NCBI RefSeq assembly: GCF_002807035.1
Contig: NZ_NIUC01000002.1
Coordinates: 1,703,267-1,767,266 of the forward strand
Direction: 5' to 3'
Origin: Algoriphagus formosus
GTDB lineage: Bacteria; Bacteroidota; Bacteroidia; Cytophagales; Cyclobacteriaceae
DNA: 64,000 bases
The stretch's first letter is position 1; every line of letters starts with the position of its first letter. Positions 26,917 to 35,608 of the stretch are shown here, one piece after another. The position numbers and the translations under genes were made by a program. A model generated the notes under the pieces. The model was given only the letters and a program-made list of their open reading frames with translations. It did not search any database and was not told the DNA's origin.

Positions 26917-27734
26917 AGGTAACCGAAAGCAGTTCGCTCTATGATAATTTGGAAAAAATGTCCGTCTTGGACTTGCTCCAAAATATCAATCGTGAAGATC
27001 AAAAAGTGCCTTTGGCAGTAGAAAAGATTATACCAGAAATCTCAGCTTTGGTGAGTCAAATTGTCCCTCGGATGGAAGAGGGCGGAAGGCTTTTTTACAT
27101 CGGAGCGGGGACTTCAGGAAGACTTGGGATTTTGGATGCTTCTGAGTGTCCGCCTACCTATGGTGTGCCGGATGATTGGGTGATTGGTTTGATCGCAGGA
27201 GGAGATTTAGCTATCAGAAAAGCTGTTGAAAATGCAGAGGATGATGCAAATCAAGCATGGAAAGATATTCAAGCCTATGGGTTTAATGAGCATGATACGG
27301 TAATTGGAATAGCTGCCTCTGGCACAACGCCCTATGTGATCGGTGGTGTGAAAGAGGCTAGGCAAAAAGGATTGCTTACTGCCTGTATTACTTGCAACCC
27401 AAATTCTCCATTAAGCCAAGAGGTGGAACATCCGCTGGAGGCAGTGGTAGGTCCTGAATTCGTTACCGGAAGTACCCGAATGAAAGCAGGTACGGCACAG
27501 AAACTAGTCCTAAATATGATTTCTACTACAGTCATGATCAAACTCGGTCGTGTCAAAGGAAATAAGATGGTCGATATGCAGCTAAGCAATGCCAAACTAG
27601 TGGAGCGTGGCACCCGGATGATCATGGAGGCGACAGGCTTGAGTGAAACTGAGGCACGAGACCTACTGATCAAGGAAGGATCTGTCCGAAATGCGACTAA
27701 AGCGTTTTATTTGGATAAAGGTCACACTGAATAG
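26913..27734 (+). CDS. murQ: N-acetylmuramic acid 6-phosphate etherase
   Basis: Cleaves the lactyl ether of MurNAc-6-phosphate to GlcNAc-6-phosphate in peptidoglycan recycling. The 273-residue SIS-domain protein has YIGAGTSGRLGILDASECPPTYG (in part: GAGTSGRLGILDASE), GIAASGTTPYVIG and the family signature FVTGSTRMKAGTAQK. Normal length is about 300; the C-terminal UBA-like tail is short. It is the last gene of the coupled unit. Confidence 0.96.
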   Translation: MKVTESSSLYDNLEKMSVLDLLQNINREDQKVPLAVEKIIPEISALVSQIVPRMEEGGRLFYIGAGTSGRLGILDASECPPTYGVPDDWVIGLIAGGDLAIRKAVENAEDDANQAWKDIQAYGFNEHDTVIGIAASGTTPYVIGGVKEARQKGLLTACITCNPNSPLSQEVEHPLEAVVGPEFVTGSTRMKAGTAQKLVLNMISTTVMIKLGRVKGNKMVDMQLSNAKLVERGTRMIMEATGLSETEARDLLIKEGSVRNATKAFYLDKGHTE

Positions 27735-27754
27735 TTTATAGATCGGAAATCATC

Positions 27755-27762
27755 TATCTTTG
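27755..27762 (+). promoter_or_regulatory. Candidate -7 box for the pseudouridine synthase gene
   Basis: TAtcTTTG matches the -7 consensus 73 bp upstream of the ATG at 27835; the -33 region has only TTTA. A small CAGCA/TGCTG hairpin precedes the start codon. Confidence 0.5.
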
Positions 27763-27834
27763 CAGCCCAATTCAAATAATTGGAATTCAGTAAATTATCA
27801 AAACAACAAAATCCAGCAGTGATGCTGCATACTT

Positions 27835-29013
27835 ATGAAAAACAATCCACGCAAGCCATTCTTTGGCAAGGATAAATCAGAGAAAAGAGATGAGTCCCAG
27901 GACCGTCCAAAAAAATTTAAATCCGGGAAGTCAGATTTTCAATCTTCTGATAAGCGATTTGATAAAAAAGGATCAAAACCGCGCTTTAAGAAAGATTTTA
28001 ATGAGGGAGAGTCCAATGAGACAAGAAAATCACCTTCTAAGCGATTTTTTAATAAAGAGGAAGAATCACCTAAGCGCGAAAGAAAAGAGCGTGATTCCAA
28101 TCCTACTACGAAGCGAACTTATGTAGGAAGAGGAAAAGATCAAAAGCCCATGTATGGAGAGAAAGCTCCTGAAAAGGGCAATAGATCTTCTGCGAAGAGA
28201 GGCTTTGGTAAAAACCGTCCGAATCGAATTCAGAATCAGGAAACCACCCGTCCTGAATATGATTTTCAGGATATCCCTCAGGCAAAGAATAAGAAATCTA
28301 GCGCCGAACTCATTCGCTTAAACAAATACATCGCAAATTCAGGGATTTGTAGCAGGAGAGAGGCAGACCAACTCATTCAGAATGGCCAAATCACCGTCAA
28401 CGGTGAAGTCATCAAGGAGATGGGATATAAGGTGAAGCGAGACGATCGCGTAGTTTATAATGGCAAGCGAATTAATCCTGAGAAGCCGGTCTATATTCTT
28501 TTGAATAAGCCCAAGGATTTTATCACGACAACAGAAGATCCGCTGGAACGAAAAACTGTCATGAATCTGGTGGAAAATGCTTGTGAGGAGCGGATATTCC
28601 CTATTGGAAGGTTGGATAGAAATACCACAGGACTTCTGTTATTTACCAATGACGGAGAACTCGCCGCCAAGCTTTCACACCCTTCTAATAAAATTAAAAA
28701 AATCTATCAGGTTACCCTTGATAAGCCTTTGACAAAAAATGATGAAGAGGCAATCCGGGAAGGGTTGACGCTGGAAGACGGTTTAGCTGAGGTGGATGAT
28801 TTGCAGGTGCTTTCAGTGGATCGAAGAATCTTAGGTTTGGAGATTCATATTGGTAAAAACCGCATTGTGAGGAGAATCTTTGCCCATCTAGGTTATGATG
28901 TCACAGCGCTTGATCGAGTGTTGTACGCAGGCTTAGACAAGAAAGACCTGAAGCGGGGTAATTATCGCTTCCTGTCTGAAAAAGAGGTAGTCAGACTCAA
29001 GTTTTTCCTTTAA
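27835..29013 (+). CDS. Pseudouridine synthase, RsuA/RluB/RluE/RluF family, with basic N-terminal extension
   Basis: Isomerises uridine in ribosomal RNA. The 392 residues comprise an N-terminal Lys/Arg/Ser-rich extension (1-150) with no predicted fold, an S4 RNA-binding domain (about 160-215, LNKYIANSGICSRREADQLI pattern: NSGICSRREAD), and the catalytic domain with GRLDRNTTGLLLFTNDG, whose Asp is the catalytic nucleophile of the family. Closest by feel to RluB. The extension recalls disordered tails of other Bacteroidota RNA-binding proteins. A terminator follows. Confidence 0.93.
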   Translation: MKNNPRKPFFGKDKSEKRDESQDRPKKFKSGKSDFQSSDKRFDKKGSKPRFKKDFNEGESNETRKSPSKRFFNKEEESPKRERKERDSNPTTKRTYVGRGKDQKPMYGEKAPEKGNRSSAKRGFGKNRPNRIQNQETTRPEYDFQDIPQAKNKKSSAELIRLNKYIANSGICSRREADQLIQNGQITVNGEVIKEMGYKVKRDDRVVYNGKRINPEKPVYILLNKPKDFITTTEDPLERKTVMNLVENACEERIFPIGRLDRNTTGLLLFTNDGELAAKLSHPSNKIKKIYQVTLDKPLTKNDEEAIREGLTLEDGLAEVDDLQVLSVDRRILGLEIHIGKNRIVRRIFAHLGYDVTALDRVLYAGLDKKDLKRGNYRFLSEKEVVRLKFFL

Positions 29014-29020
29014 AACACTT

Positions 29021-29057
29021 AGCCCAAGAGCATCCTGTTCTTGGGCTTTGTTTTTTT
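29021..29057 (+). terminator. Intrinsic terminator of the pseudouridine synthase gene
   Basis: A 9-bp stem (29021-29029 with 29039-29047, AGCCCAAGA) with a 9-nt loop is followed by TTTG and a run of seven T. Confidence 0.88.
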
Positions 29058-29116
29058 ATGTTTATCCACTTTTCCCTCATTGAGAAAAGTGTCCGGACTA
29101 AAATGAGCCAAGGTGT

Positions 29117-29386
29117 TCAGAATCTAAGCTTTTCTTTGCTAAGTCGATCCAGTTCCTCAAGTAAGGCGATCATTTTAATTCGATTCTCTTTTTTAGAGAC
29201 ATCAAATCCTAGTCCTGCAAATTGCTGTTGAATAAATTTCAAAGCATTGTAAGGCGTTACGGTTGTTTTGTTGAATGCAGCTTCCTCAGGGGTGAGGATA
29301 TTGTTGTACATATCCATCAAGACAATACCTCGATCCGATTTTTGAAGTATTTCGATGGAACTGTCAATCGCTTTGGACCAATCCAT
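29117..29386 (-). CDS. Small protein of unknown function
   Basis: An 89-residue frame from an ATG at 29386, with balanced, protein-like composition (MDWSKAIDSSIEIL, then a run of helices ending KKENRIKMIALLEELDRL). No signal peptide, metal-binding cysteine or recognisable motif. The gene stands alone, with its start next to the palindromic repeat at 29404. I cannot assign a function. Confidence 0.6.
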   Translation of the reverse strand: MDWSKAIDSSIEILQKSDRGIVLMDMYNNILTPEEAAFNKTTVTPYNALKFIQQQFAGLGFDVSKKENRIKMIALLEELDRLSKEKLRF

Positions 29387-29403
29387 AAAGTGTAAGGGTT
29401 TTT

Positions 29404-29577
29404 TTAACCCGGATTATGCATTAGAATCTGTAGTGAAAGTTCAAACCGCAAGAAAATCAAGTATTTAGCGAATGAGACATAGCATCGCTACGTTGATTGA
29501 GCTAAATGCAGCAAAGCGATTGATTCTGAAGCGGTTTGGGCTTGTAATAAGAGGTCTAATGCATATTTCGGGTTTAA
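29404..29577. repeat. 174-bp nested imperfect palindrome (possible dispersed repeat element)
   Basis: Outer arms 29404-29425 and 29555-29577 are inverted copies with about two mismatches and one indel (TTAACCCG...TATGCATTAGA). Inside, CAAACCGC (29442-29449) faces GCGGTTTG (29531-29538), ATTTAGC (29463-29469) faces GCTAAAT (29501-29507), and TAGC/GCTA close the apex (29480-29490). All pairs are roughly concentric at 29485-29490. No coding capacity. It resembles a MITE/REP-like element or a long structured RNA. Confidence 0.7.
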
Positions 29578-29671
29578 TCAGAGGAATAAGCTTTACAAAC
29601 CAAATCAAAAAAAGCAGATAATCTAGCTTTTGATAGAAAATTTTATGATTGGGATTGTAGGCTTTTCTTGA

Positions 29672-29977
29672 TCAACAAAAAGCCTTAAGACTTTGGTGAA
29701 GGTCTTTCTTGGTCATGATTCCTCCTTTTCGCCAGAGGATTTTTCCTCTTTTGAATAATGCATAATGAGGAATAGACCGAACGGCAAACTGCTGTGCCAG
29801 TTGAGGATGCTTATCTACGTTTATTTTTAAAAGTTTGATTTTCCCACCAAGCTCGTCCAGTACCTCTGCGATAATAGGGTCCATTGTCTGACAGGGTCCA
29901 CACCAATCAGCATAAAAATCTACCAAAACAGCGTCTTGGCTTTTCTGAATCAATTCTTTTGGGTTCTTTTTTGCCAT
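29672..29977 (-). CDS. Thioredoxin-family protein
   Basis: Thiol-disulfide oxidoreductase fold. From the ATG at 29977 the protein has 101 residues with the active-site motif WCGPC in FYADWCGPCQTMDP and the cis-Pro segment VRSIPHYALFKRG. No signal peptide, so cytoplasmic. An upstream in-frame start at 30016 is possible, but the sequence between is the terminator hairpin of the preceding ompH gene, so the internal ATG is preferred. Confidence 0.92.
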   Translation of the reverse strand: MAKKNPKELIQKSQDAVLVDFYADWCGPCQTMDPIIAEVLDELGGKIKLLKINVDKHPQLAQQFAVRSIPHYALFKRGKILWRKGGIMTKKDLHQSLKAFC

Positions 29978-29983
29978 AAGCAA

Positions 29984-30018
29984 AAATGCCGACCCCTGAG
30001 AGTCAAGAGTCGGCATTT
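29984..30018 (-). terminator. Intrinsic terminator downstream of the ompH pair
   Basis: A 10-bp stem AAATGCCGAC (29984-29993) with its complement (30009-30018) encloses a 15-nt loop; on the minus strand it is followed by a T-rich stretch. It separates the ompH genes from the thioredoxin gene. Confidence 0.8.
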
Positions 30019-30035
30019 GATTTTATTTGATAGGA

Positions 30036-30584
30036 TTACTGATTTGCACCTACAGGAGCAGTTGGCATCTCTAATCCAAGTTTTGCCAATACCAATTCAG
30101 TGAATTTGTCTTGCTCTTTGGTGTAAAGAAGGATAGGAGCTTGACCGGCGGTCTCAGCAAAGATATGCGTGTAGTTATTTTCAGCTGCCACTGCATTGAT
30201 CGCGTTGATCACCTTAGTCTGTACAGGCTCCAGAAGCTCCTGTAGCTTTCGCTGATAGCTAACTTGAGCATCTTGCTCGTATTTTTGAAGATCCTGCTGA
30301 AGCTTAGTCAATTCTGCCTCTTTTGCCGCGCGTGCATCATCGGTCATAGTCTGAGCAGCCTGCTGATAAGTCTGCACTTGACGCTGAAAATCGTTCGCTT
30401 TAGTCTGAATGTTGGTTTGAAGCTGAGTTTGATAGTCTTGCAAATCAGCGCCAATCTGCTCCATCTCTGGCATCAGGTCCATGATAAACTCCACATTGGT
30501 ATAGCCAATTTTCAACTCTTGTGCTTGTGCTGCAAATCCTGCGCAGATCAGAGCGACTGCAGAAAGGATAACTTTTACTTTCAT
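30036..30584 (-). CDS. Periplasmic chaperone, OmpH/Skp family (copy 2)
   Basis: Skp-like holdase for unfolded outer-membrane proteins. The 182-residue protein has a signal peptide (1-21, ending AQA), the conserved IGYTNVEFIMDLMPE start of the mature protein, and a long Gln/Ala-rich coiled coil (about 45-115) that would form the tentacles. It lies 17 bp after the other ompH copy, in the bamA cluster. Confidence 0.92.
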   Translation of the reverse strand: MKVKVILSAVALICAGFAAQAQELKIGYTNVEFIMDLMPEMEQIGADLQDYQTQLQTNIQTKANDFQRQVQTYQQAAQTMTDDARAAKEAELTKLQQDLQKYEQDAQVSYQRKLQELLEPVQTKVINAINAVAAENNYTHIFAETAGQAPILLYTKEQDKFTELVLAKLGLEMPTAPVGANQ

Positions 30585-30601
30585 ACGTTTTGAATTTAAT
30601 T

Positions 30602-31132
30602 TTAATTGTTGTCTTCTATTCCTAATTCTTCCAAGACAAATTCCGAATAATCATGTCTTGGGTCTGTGTAAATAATGCCCGAAGGTACGGAAGCTTTGTC
30701 AAATAACATCGCCAAGTTGTTTTTACGGGAAACCCGCTCGATGGCATCGTATATTTTTGACTGTAGCGGTTGCAAGAGTTCGGCTTGCTTTTGGAAGTAC
30801 TGACCGTTGATTCCAAATATTCGACTGTTGAACTCCTGAGAAGTTTTTTCCTTCTTTTGGATCTCCTGCATTCGTTTTTGGTACATTTCTTCGGTCAAGA
30901 GGACTTCTTCCGCCTTGAGCTGTATATACATTTCTTTGATCTCAGCATCCAAATCCTGTGCCTCTTTCTTCCAGGCATTACTCAGCTTTTCCAGCTCTTG
31001 CTGTACCACTTTGTAATCCGGGTGCTTGTTGAGCACATATTCTGAGTCAATGTATCCAAACTTTTGAGCCAATAACTGATTGCTAATCAAGGTAATGGAT
31101 AGCAAAAGTATGATTTTGATGGCTTTGTTCAT
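30602..31132 (-). CDS. Periplasmic chaperone, OmpH/Skp family (copy 1)
   Basis: Paralogue of the neighbouring ompH, 176 residues from the ATG at 31132 (MNKAIKIILLL gives a clean signal peptide ending LLAQ; a start at 31147 is possible). The mature protein opens with KFGYIDSEYVLNKHPDY, followed by a charged coiled coil. It starts 90 bp after bamA ends and probably shares its transcript. Two tandem Skp-like genes next to bamA are common in Bacteroidota. Confidence 0.92.
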   Translation of the reverse strand: MNKAIKIILLLSITLISNQLLAQKFGYIDSEYVLNKHPDYKVVQQELEKLSNAWKKEAQDLDAEIKEMYIQLKAEEVLLTEEMYQKRMQEIQKKEKTSQEFNSRIFGINGQYFQKQAELLQPLQSKIYDAIERVSRKNNLAMLFDKASVPSGIIYTDPRHDYSEFVLEELGIEDNN

Positions 31133-31222
31133 GTCTAATGATATCATTTTGTCCTAGGAGCTAAAACGCTCGAACCAAACATTAAATTTGACATAAATTA
31201 ACCAATTCTGCATCAATTTGTC

Positions 31223-33937
31223 TTATCTAAACTGCTGACCAATGGTGAAGTGGAATTGTGGACCACTTCTACGACTAATTGGAACACCATTTTGGAATGT
31301 AGTGATGTCATCAAATCCATAACCCCAGTCTACACCGAGCAGTCCAAAGGCTGGCATAAAGATCCGTGCACCTACACCGGCAGACTTCTTCAAGTCATAC
31401 GGATTGAATTCCTCATAGGATCCCCAGTTATTACCAGCTTCAGCAAATCCTAAGACAAATATGGTGGCAGAAGGATTCGGAGAAACCAAGAAACGCATTT
31501 CCATCACGTATTTGTTATACACAACACCCCCAAATGGTTCAGGGTCCGGTTGCCCTCTTGTTCGGCTTCCAGGTGTAATTGATTGGTTTTCATAACCTCT
31601 AAGACCGATGATTTCTTGACCTAGGGCAAAGTTGTTGAAGGTCATACCGTCACCACCCATTACGAATCTCTCCAATGGAATAATGCCGATTCGATTACCA
31701 TAAGATCCCAAGAATCCCATGTGCGCTCGAGCACTTGCCACGAGTTTGTTGGACCCAAACAGTGGTGTATAAATACTTGCATCAAACATCCACTTGTGAT
31801 ATTCCAGCCACTTGTACTTTTCCTCATCAGGAGACTCTGCGTTCAGATTGTTATTCATGGAGGAATAGGGTGGCGTCATAGCTACATTCAGCATGACATT
31901 CGATCCAAATCTTGGATAGATCGGATTATCGATGTTATTCCTGGCTATCGTTGTGTTGAGGGTAAGGCTATTGGATCGTCCTGTTGGATAGCTCAAACCG
32001 AATGAAGTACCAAACTGATCAAATTCGTAAACTTGGAATTGCAGTGAATTGGAAATGCTGAAGTAATCATCCGGCCAGGTAACTCTTCTAGCTAGGCCCA
32101 GCGTAGCTCCAGTGATTTTGAAGAAACCAAGTTCCTGACCAAAATTACCTGGATTAAAGAAGTCTACTTGACGCTGCACAGAGTGATTAAAGCTAAAACT
32201 CAATGCATTCGGCTTCTTGCCTCCAAACCAAGGCTCGGTCAATGAGATCGAATAGTTTTGGAAAGACCGACCATTAGCCTGTACTCGAAGTGAAAGCTTC
32301 TGTCCATCTCCCACAGGAAGGGGATCCCACTTGTCGAAGTTTCCGATGTTTTTGATCGAGAAATTGTTGAAAGTCAAACCAACTGTACCAACGAATCCGA
32401 AGAATCCACCCCAACCACCGGAAAGCTCGATTTGATCATTTGGACGCTCTTCGAGCTCAAAGGTGATGTCCACGGTAGCAGCATCAAAATTTGGCCGGAG
32501 ATCAGGATTGATCTTTTCCGGGTCAAAATAACCCAATTGGGAAAGTTCTCGAATGGTTCGTACCAAAAGTGCTCTATTGAACTTCTGTCCAGGGAGAATT
32601 CGGATTTCCCGCATCACTACGTGGTCTGAAGTTCGCTCGTTTCCTTTGATATTGACAGAGTTCACGGTCACCTGAGGCCCTTCAAAAATCCGCATTTCCA
32701 TATCAATGGAATCACCGATTACATTGACCTCTACAGGTTGGATATTGAAAAACAAGTATCCATCGTCTTGATAGAGAGAGCTGACATCATCCCCTTTTTG
32801 AGGGTCATAATTCAGTCTTTTCTCCAGTTTCTCTCGATCGTAAACGTCACCTTTTTGAATTCCCAATTTGGCTCTTAGGACTTCATCAGGGTGGATGAAG
32901 TTTCCGTTGAATTCAATATTTCGATAGTAATATTTTTGACCTTCTTCGATTTCTAGGTCAATATTGATTTCATCTTGACCAAAGGAATAAATTGAGTCAG
33001 TGACAATTTTGGCATCTCTAAAACCTTTCGTTTGGTAGAAATTGACCACATTGTCCTTATCGTTTCGATATTCTTTTGGGATATATTTCGATCCAGCAAA
33101 AAAGTTGAGTTTGAAGTTTTTATTGATGTATGACTTGACATCCTCCTTGGAGGCGGAGTCAGTGTACAAAATTGCATTCGCTACGTCTGAAGGCCCAGCC
33201 GCGGTCATTCTGGAATAGACATCCTTAAAAACACTTACCCGAGCATGCTCTTTGGTTTTCTTAAGTTTGGATTTGATTTTGGCATCTGTGATTTCCTCAT
33301 TTCCAAATACCCGGATTTCGTTGATCTTAACTTTTCCTTTGGTATCTACATCAAATCTCAGCTTCACGCTATTGGGTAAAGTCGTATCTCGGACTTGGGC
33401 TACCTTTACTTCTGTGTTCAAAAAGCCTTTGTCGACAAAGTATTTTTGAATATTTCTTTGGGAAGTGTTGAGTACATCCTCACGCACTACCCGACCACGG
33501 ATATTTATTTTATCCCGTAGTTCGCTTTCTTGGGTTTTGTTGATTCCGGTAAATTCAACTCTGGAGAACCGTGGGCGCTCCGTGAGGTCAAGCAATAATG
33601 AAATGTCTTCACCCTCTACCTTCGTGACCAAGATTTTTACATCTCCGATGATTCCCTGATTCCAGAGTTTTTTCAGAGCATTGGAAATAGCATCTCCGGG
33701 CACCTCGATCTGATCATCCACCTTTAGCCCTGAGAGGGAGATGATCGCGTTTTCATCTAGCGTCGAAAGCCCTACAGCTTTTATCTCGGCGATTCGATAA
33801 GTCTGTGGCTTGGAGTAGTTCAACTCCATGATGTCTATAGGCTTGCTCGAGGAATATCTCGATTGCCCAAGCCGTATCTGCGACATCGCTGTGTTTGCCC
33901 ATACTAGACAAAATAGAATCAGTAAACTTCTTTTCAT
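31223..33937 (-). CDS. bamA: Outer membrane protein assembly factor BamA
   Basis: Central beta-barrel of the outer-membrane protein insertion machine. From the ATG at 33937 it has 904 residues: signal peptide (to about 20), five POTRA domains (about 45-480) and the C-terminal 16-strand barrel (Omp85). Visible markers are GNERTSDHVVMREIRILPGQ in POTRA 5 and the loop-6 region with GLRGYENQSITPGSRT, close to the VRGF/Y-type motif. The C-terminus FHFTIGQQFR ends in an aromatic-Arg as barrels of this kind often do. A TTG one codon upstream is an alternative start. Confidence 0.97.
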   Translation of the reverse strand: MKRSLLILFCLVWANTAMSQIRLGQSRYSSSKPIDIMELNYSKPQTYRIAEIKAVGLSTLDENAIISLSGLKVDDQIEVPGDAISNALKKLWNQGIIGDVKILVTKVEGEDISLLLDLTERPRFSRVEFTGINKTQESELRDKINIRGRVVREDVLNTSQRNIQKYFVDKGFLNTEVKVAQVRDTTLPNSVKLRFDVDTKGKVKINEIRVFGNEEITDAKIKSKLKKTKEHARVSVFKDVYSRMTAAGPSDVANAILYTDSASKEDVKSYINKNFKLNFFAGSKYIPKEYRNDKDNVVNFYQTKGFRDAKIVTDSIYSFGQDEINIDLEIEEGQKYYYRNIEFNGNFIHPDEVLRAKLGIQKGDVYDREKLEKRLNYDPQKGDDVSSLYQDDGYLFFNIQPVEVNVIGDSIDMEMRIFEGPQVTVNSVNIKGNERTSDHVVMREIRILPGQKFNRALLVRTIRELSQLGYFDPEKINPDLRPNFDAATVDITFELEERPNDQIELSGGWGGFFGFVGTVGLTFNNFSIKNIGNFDKWDPLPVGDGQKLSLRVQANGRSFQNYSISLTEPWFGGKKPNALSFSFNHSVQRQVDFFNPGNFGQELGFFKITGATLGLARRVTWPDDYFSISNSLQFQVYEFDQFGTSFGLSYPTGRSNSLTLNTTIARNNIDNPIYPRFGSNVMLNVAMTPPYSSMNNNLNAESPDEEKYKWLEYHKWMFDASIYTPLFGSNKLVASARAHMGFLGSYGNRIGIIPLERFVMGGDGMTFNNFALGQEIIGLRGYENQSITPGSRTRGQPDPEPFGGVVYNKYVMEMRFLVSPNPSATIFVLGFAEAGNNWGSYEEFNPYDLKKSAGVGARIFMPAFGLLGVDWGYGFDDITTFQNGVPISRRSGPQFHFTIGQQFR

Positions 33938-33944
33938 CAATTAC

Positions 33945-34682
33945 TTAAGATTTAACCTGCTCCCCTGTTTTGCCAAACCTACGCTCTCTCTTCTGATAGT
34001 CGATAATAGCAGCCAAGAGGTGCTCTCTTCTGAAATCAGGCCATAGAACCGGAGTAAAATGTAACTCCGTGTAGGCTAGTTGCCAAAGCAGAAAATTGCT
34101 AATACGATACTCCCCACTTGTCCGAATCATCAGTTCCGGATTGGGGATGCCCGCGGTCTCGAGGTGGTCTTCAATCAACTGCTGGTTGATTTCTTCCACC
34201 TTCAATTTTCCTTCAGAGATTTTTTGAGCAATGCGCTTGGTTGCTTGGGTGATTTCCCACTGACCACTGTAGCTAAGTGCTAAGATGACAGTCAATCCAT
34301 CATTTCCTTCTGTTGTCCTTTTGGCTTCCATTAGCTTGTCAAAAGCATTTGGAGGAAGGCTGTCCAGATCACCGATACTTTCCAGGCGGATGTTGTTTTT
34401 CATCATCATCGGCACCTCATCAGTGATGGTTTTTACGAGGAGTTCCATCAATCCATTGACTTCTTCCTGTGGACGGGACCAGTTTTCGGTCGAAAACGAA
34501 AATAGAGTCAGGTACTTTACACCAAGATTCTCTGCCCCCTCAATGGCATCCTTCACAGCCTGAATGGCGTGACGATGACCAAATATCCGCATGGCGCCTT
34601 TCTTTTTGGCCCAGCGGCCATTGCCATCCATGATGATTGCTATGTGATTGGGGATTCGCTCTCGGTCTAAAACTTCCTTCAT
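33945..34682 (-). CDS. uppS: Isoprenyl transferase (undecaprenyl diphosphate synthase)
   Basis: cis-Prenyltransferase making the C55 lipid carrier for peptidoglycan and other glycans. The 245-residue protein has IIMDGNGRWAKKKG near the N-terminus with the catalytic Asp, LTLFSFSTENWSRP, and the C-terminal RTSGEYRISNFLLWQLAYTE segment. All family motifs are intact. It is 7 bp upstream of bamA. Confidence 0.97.
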   Translation of the reverse strand: MKEVLDRERIPNHIAIIMDGNGRWAKKKGAMRIFGHRHAIQAVKDAIEGAENLGVKYLTLFSFSTENWSRPQEEVNGLMELLVKTITDEVPMMMKNNIRLESIGDLDSLPPNAFDKLMEAKRTTEGNDGLTVILALSYSGQWEITQATKRIAQKISEGKLKVEEINQQLIEDHLETAGIPNPELMIRTSGEYRISNFLLWQLAYTELHFTPVLWPDFRREHLLAAIIDYQKRERRFGKTGEQVKS

Positions 34683-34764
34683 TACTTCCGATCCGGGTAC
34701 CTACATTTTTGGAGGTACAAAAATGCTATTTCTTTTCCAAATATTAAGCCTAAGACTCAATTAA

Positions 34765-35514
34765 TTAATAGGCGTAGCACTTTGTACTCTGTATGGTATA
34801 GCTGATCGTGAGACTCAGAAAGTAGTACCAGTCCTTGTCGTAGGGATTTCCAAAATTAATCCCATATGGTTGATCGGGGTTATTTGGGTCTTGGAATCTT
34901 GGTATGGGAGGGGAGCTACTATCAATTCTATCGATAAAATCCGTGAAAGTAGCCCGTATTCCTGCTTCCATAGCCAGGGTCCAGCGATCATTGAGCCGAT
35001 ATTTCACTCCCCCACCAAAGGGAATGACTACCGTGCCCAGATTGTATCGCTCAGATTGGTTGAAAGCGTAAGTATTTCCTTTCATAAAGAAATGCGTGTA
35101 CCCGATTCCGAAGAATGCATAGGGAGACCAGAAGAACTCAGAATCATTCCGAAGGAAATCCAAAAAATTGAATTCCATTACCGCTGACCCCTCGATCATT
35201 CCACCTCTAAACCGCGCATCTCTACGCTGAGCAGCTAGGTCTAAGGGTCTTACGCTATCGGTCGCCCGAATCGTCCCTGCTGTAATGCCTACCCGAAGCG
35301 TCCAGACATTGTCAAAATTTCTCTTGCCAAACAACGTGCCGTGAAGACCTAAATGGTCCAGGTCAATATTTCTGAGTATATCTCCGGTGTAAGCAGTGGT
35401 GCCTAGACCTCCTCCGATTTCGTATTTCTGAGCTTTGGCATCAGGGACTGTAATCCCCGCAAATAGCAGAAAACAATAAAAGAAGCTGAGTATCTGAAAA
35501 TTGACCTTTTTCAA
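34765..35514 (-). CDS. Outer-membrane beta-barrel protein, DUF6089 type
   Basis: A 249-residue exported protein; the start is a TTG at 35514 (KKVNFQILSFFYC gives a signal peptide to about residue 28). The mature part opens with YEIGGGLGTTAYTGDI, has repeated amphipathic strands, and ends with a strand carrying aromatic residues (LSLTISYTI). This resembles the DUF6089 family that often accompanies nadK and uppS in Bacteroidota. Role unknown, presumably envelope. Confidence 0.8.
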   Translation of the reverse strand: MKKVNFQILSFFYCFLLFAGITVPDAKAQKYEIGGGLGTTAYTGDILRNIDLDHLGLHGTLFGKRNFDNVWTLRVGITAGTIRATDSVRPLDLAAQRRDARFRGGMIEGSAVMEFNFLDFLRNDSEFFWSPYAFFGIGYTHFFMKGNTYAFNQSERYNLGTVVIPFGGGVKYRLNDRWTLAMEAGIRATFTDFIDRIDSSSPPIPRFQDPNNPDQPYGINFGNPYDKDWYYFLSLTISYTIQSTKCYAY

Positions 35515-35608
35515 GACGATGCAAGTTATGAAGTACCTAACGTTTAAAAAACGCTCTTTAGTATCTCCTGGGTTAATCTTTGTTAAGCTAAAACGATCAT
35601 TTGGAGCA

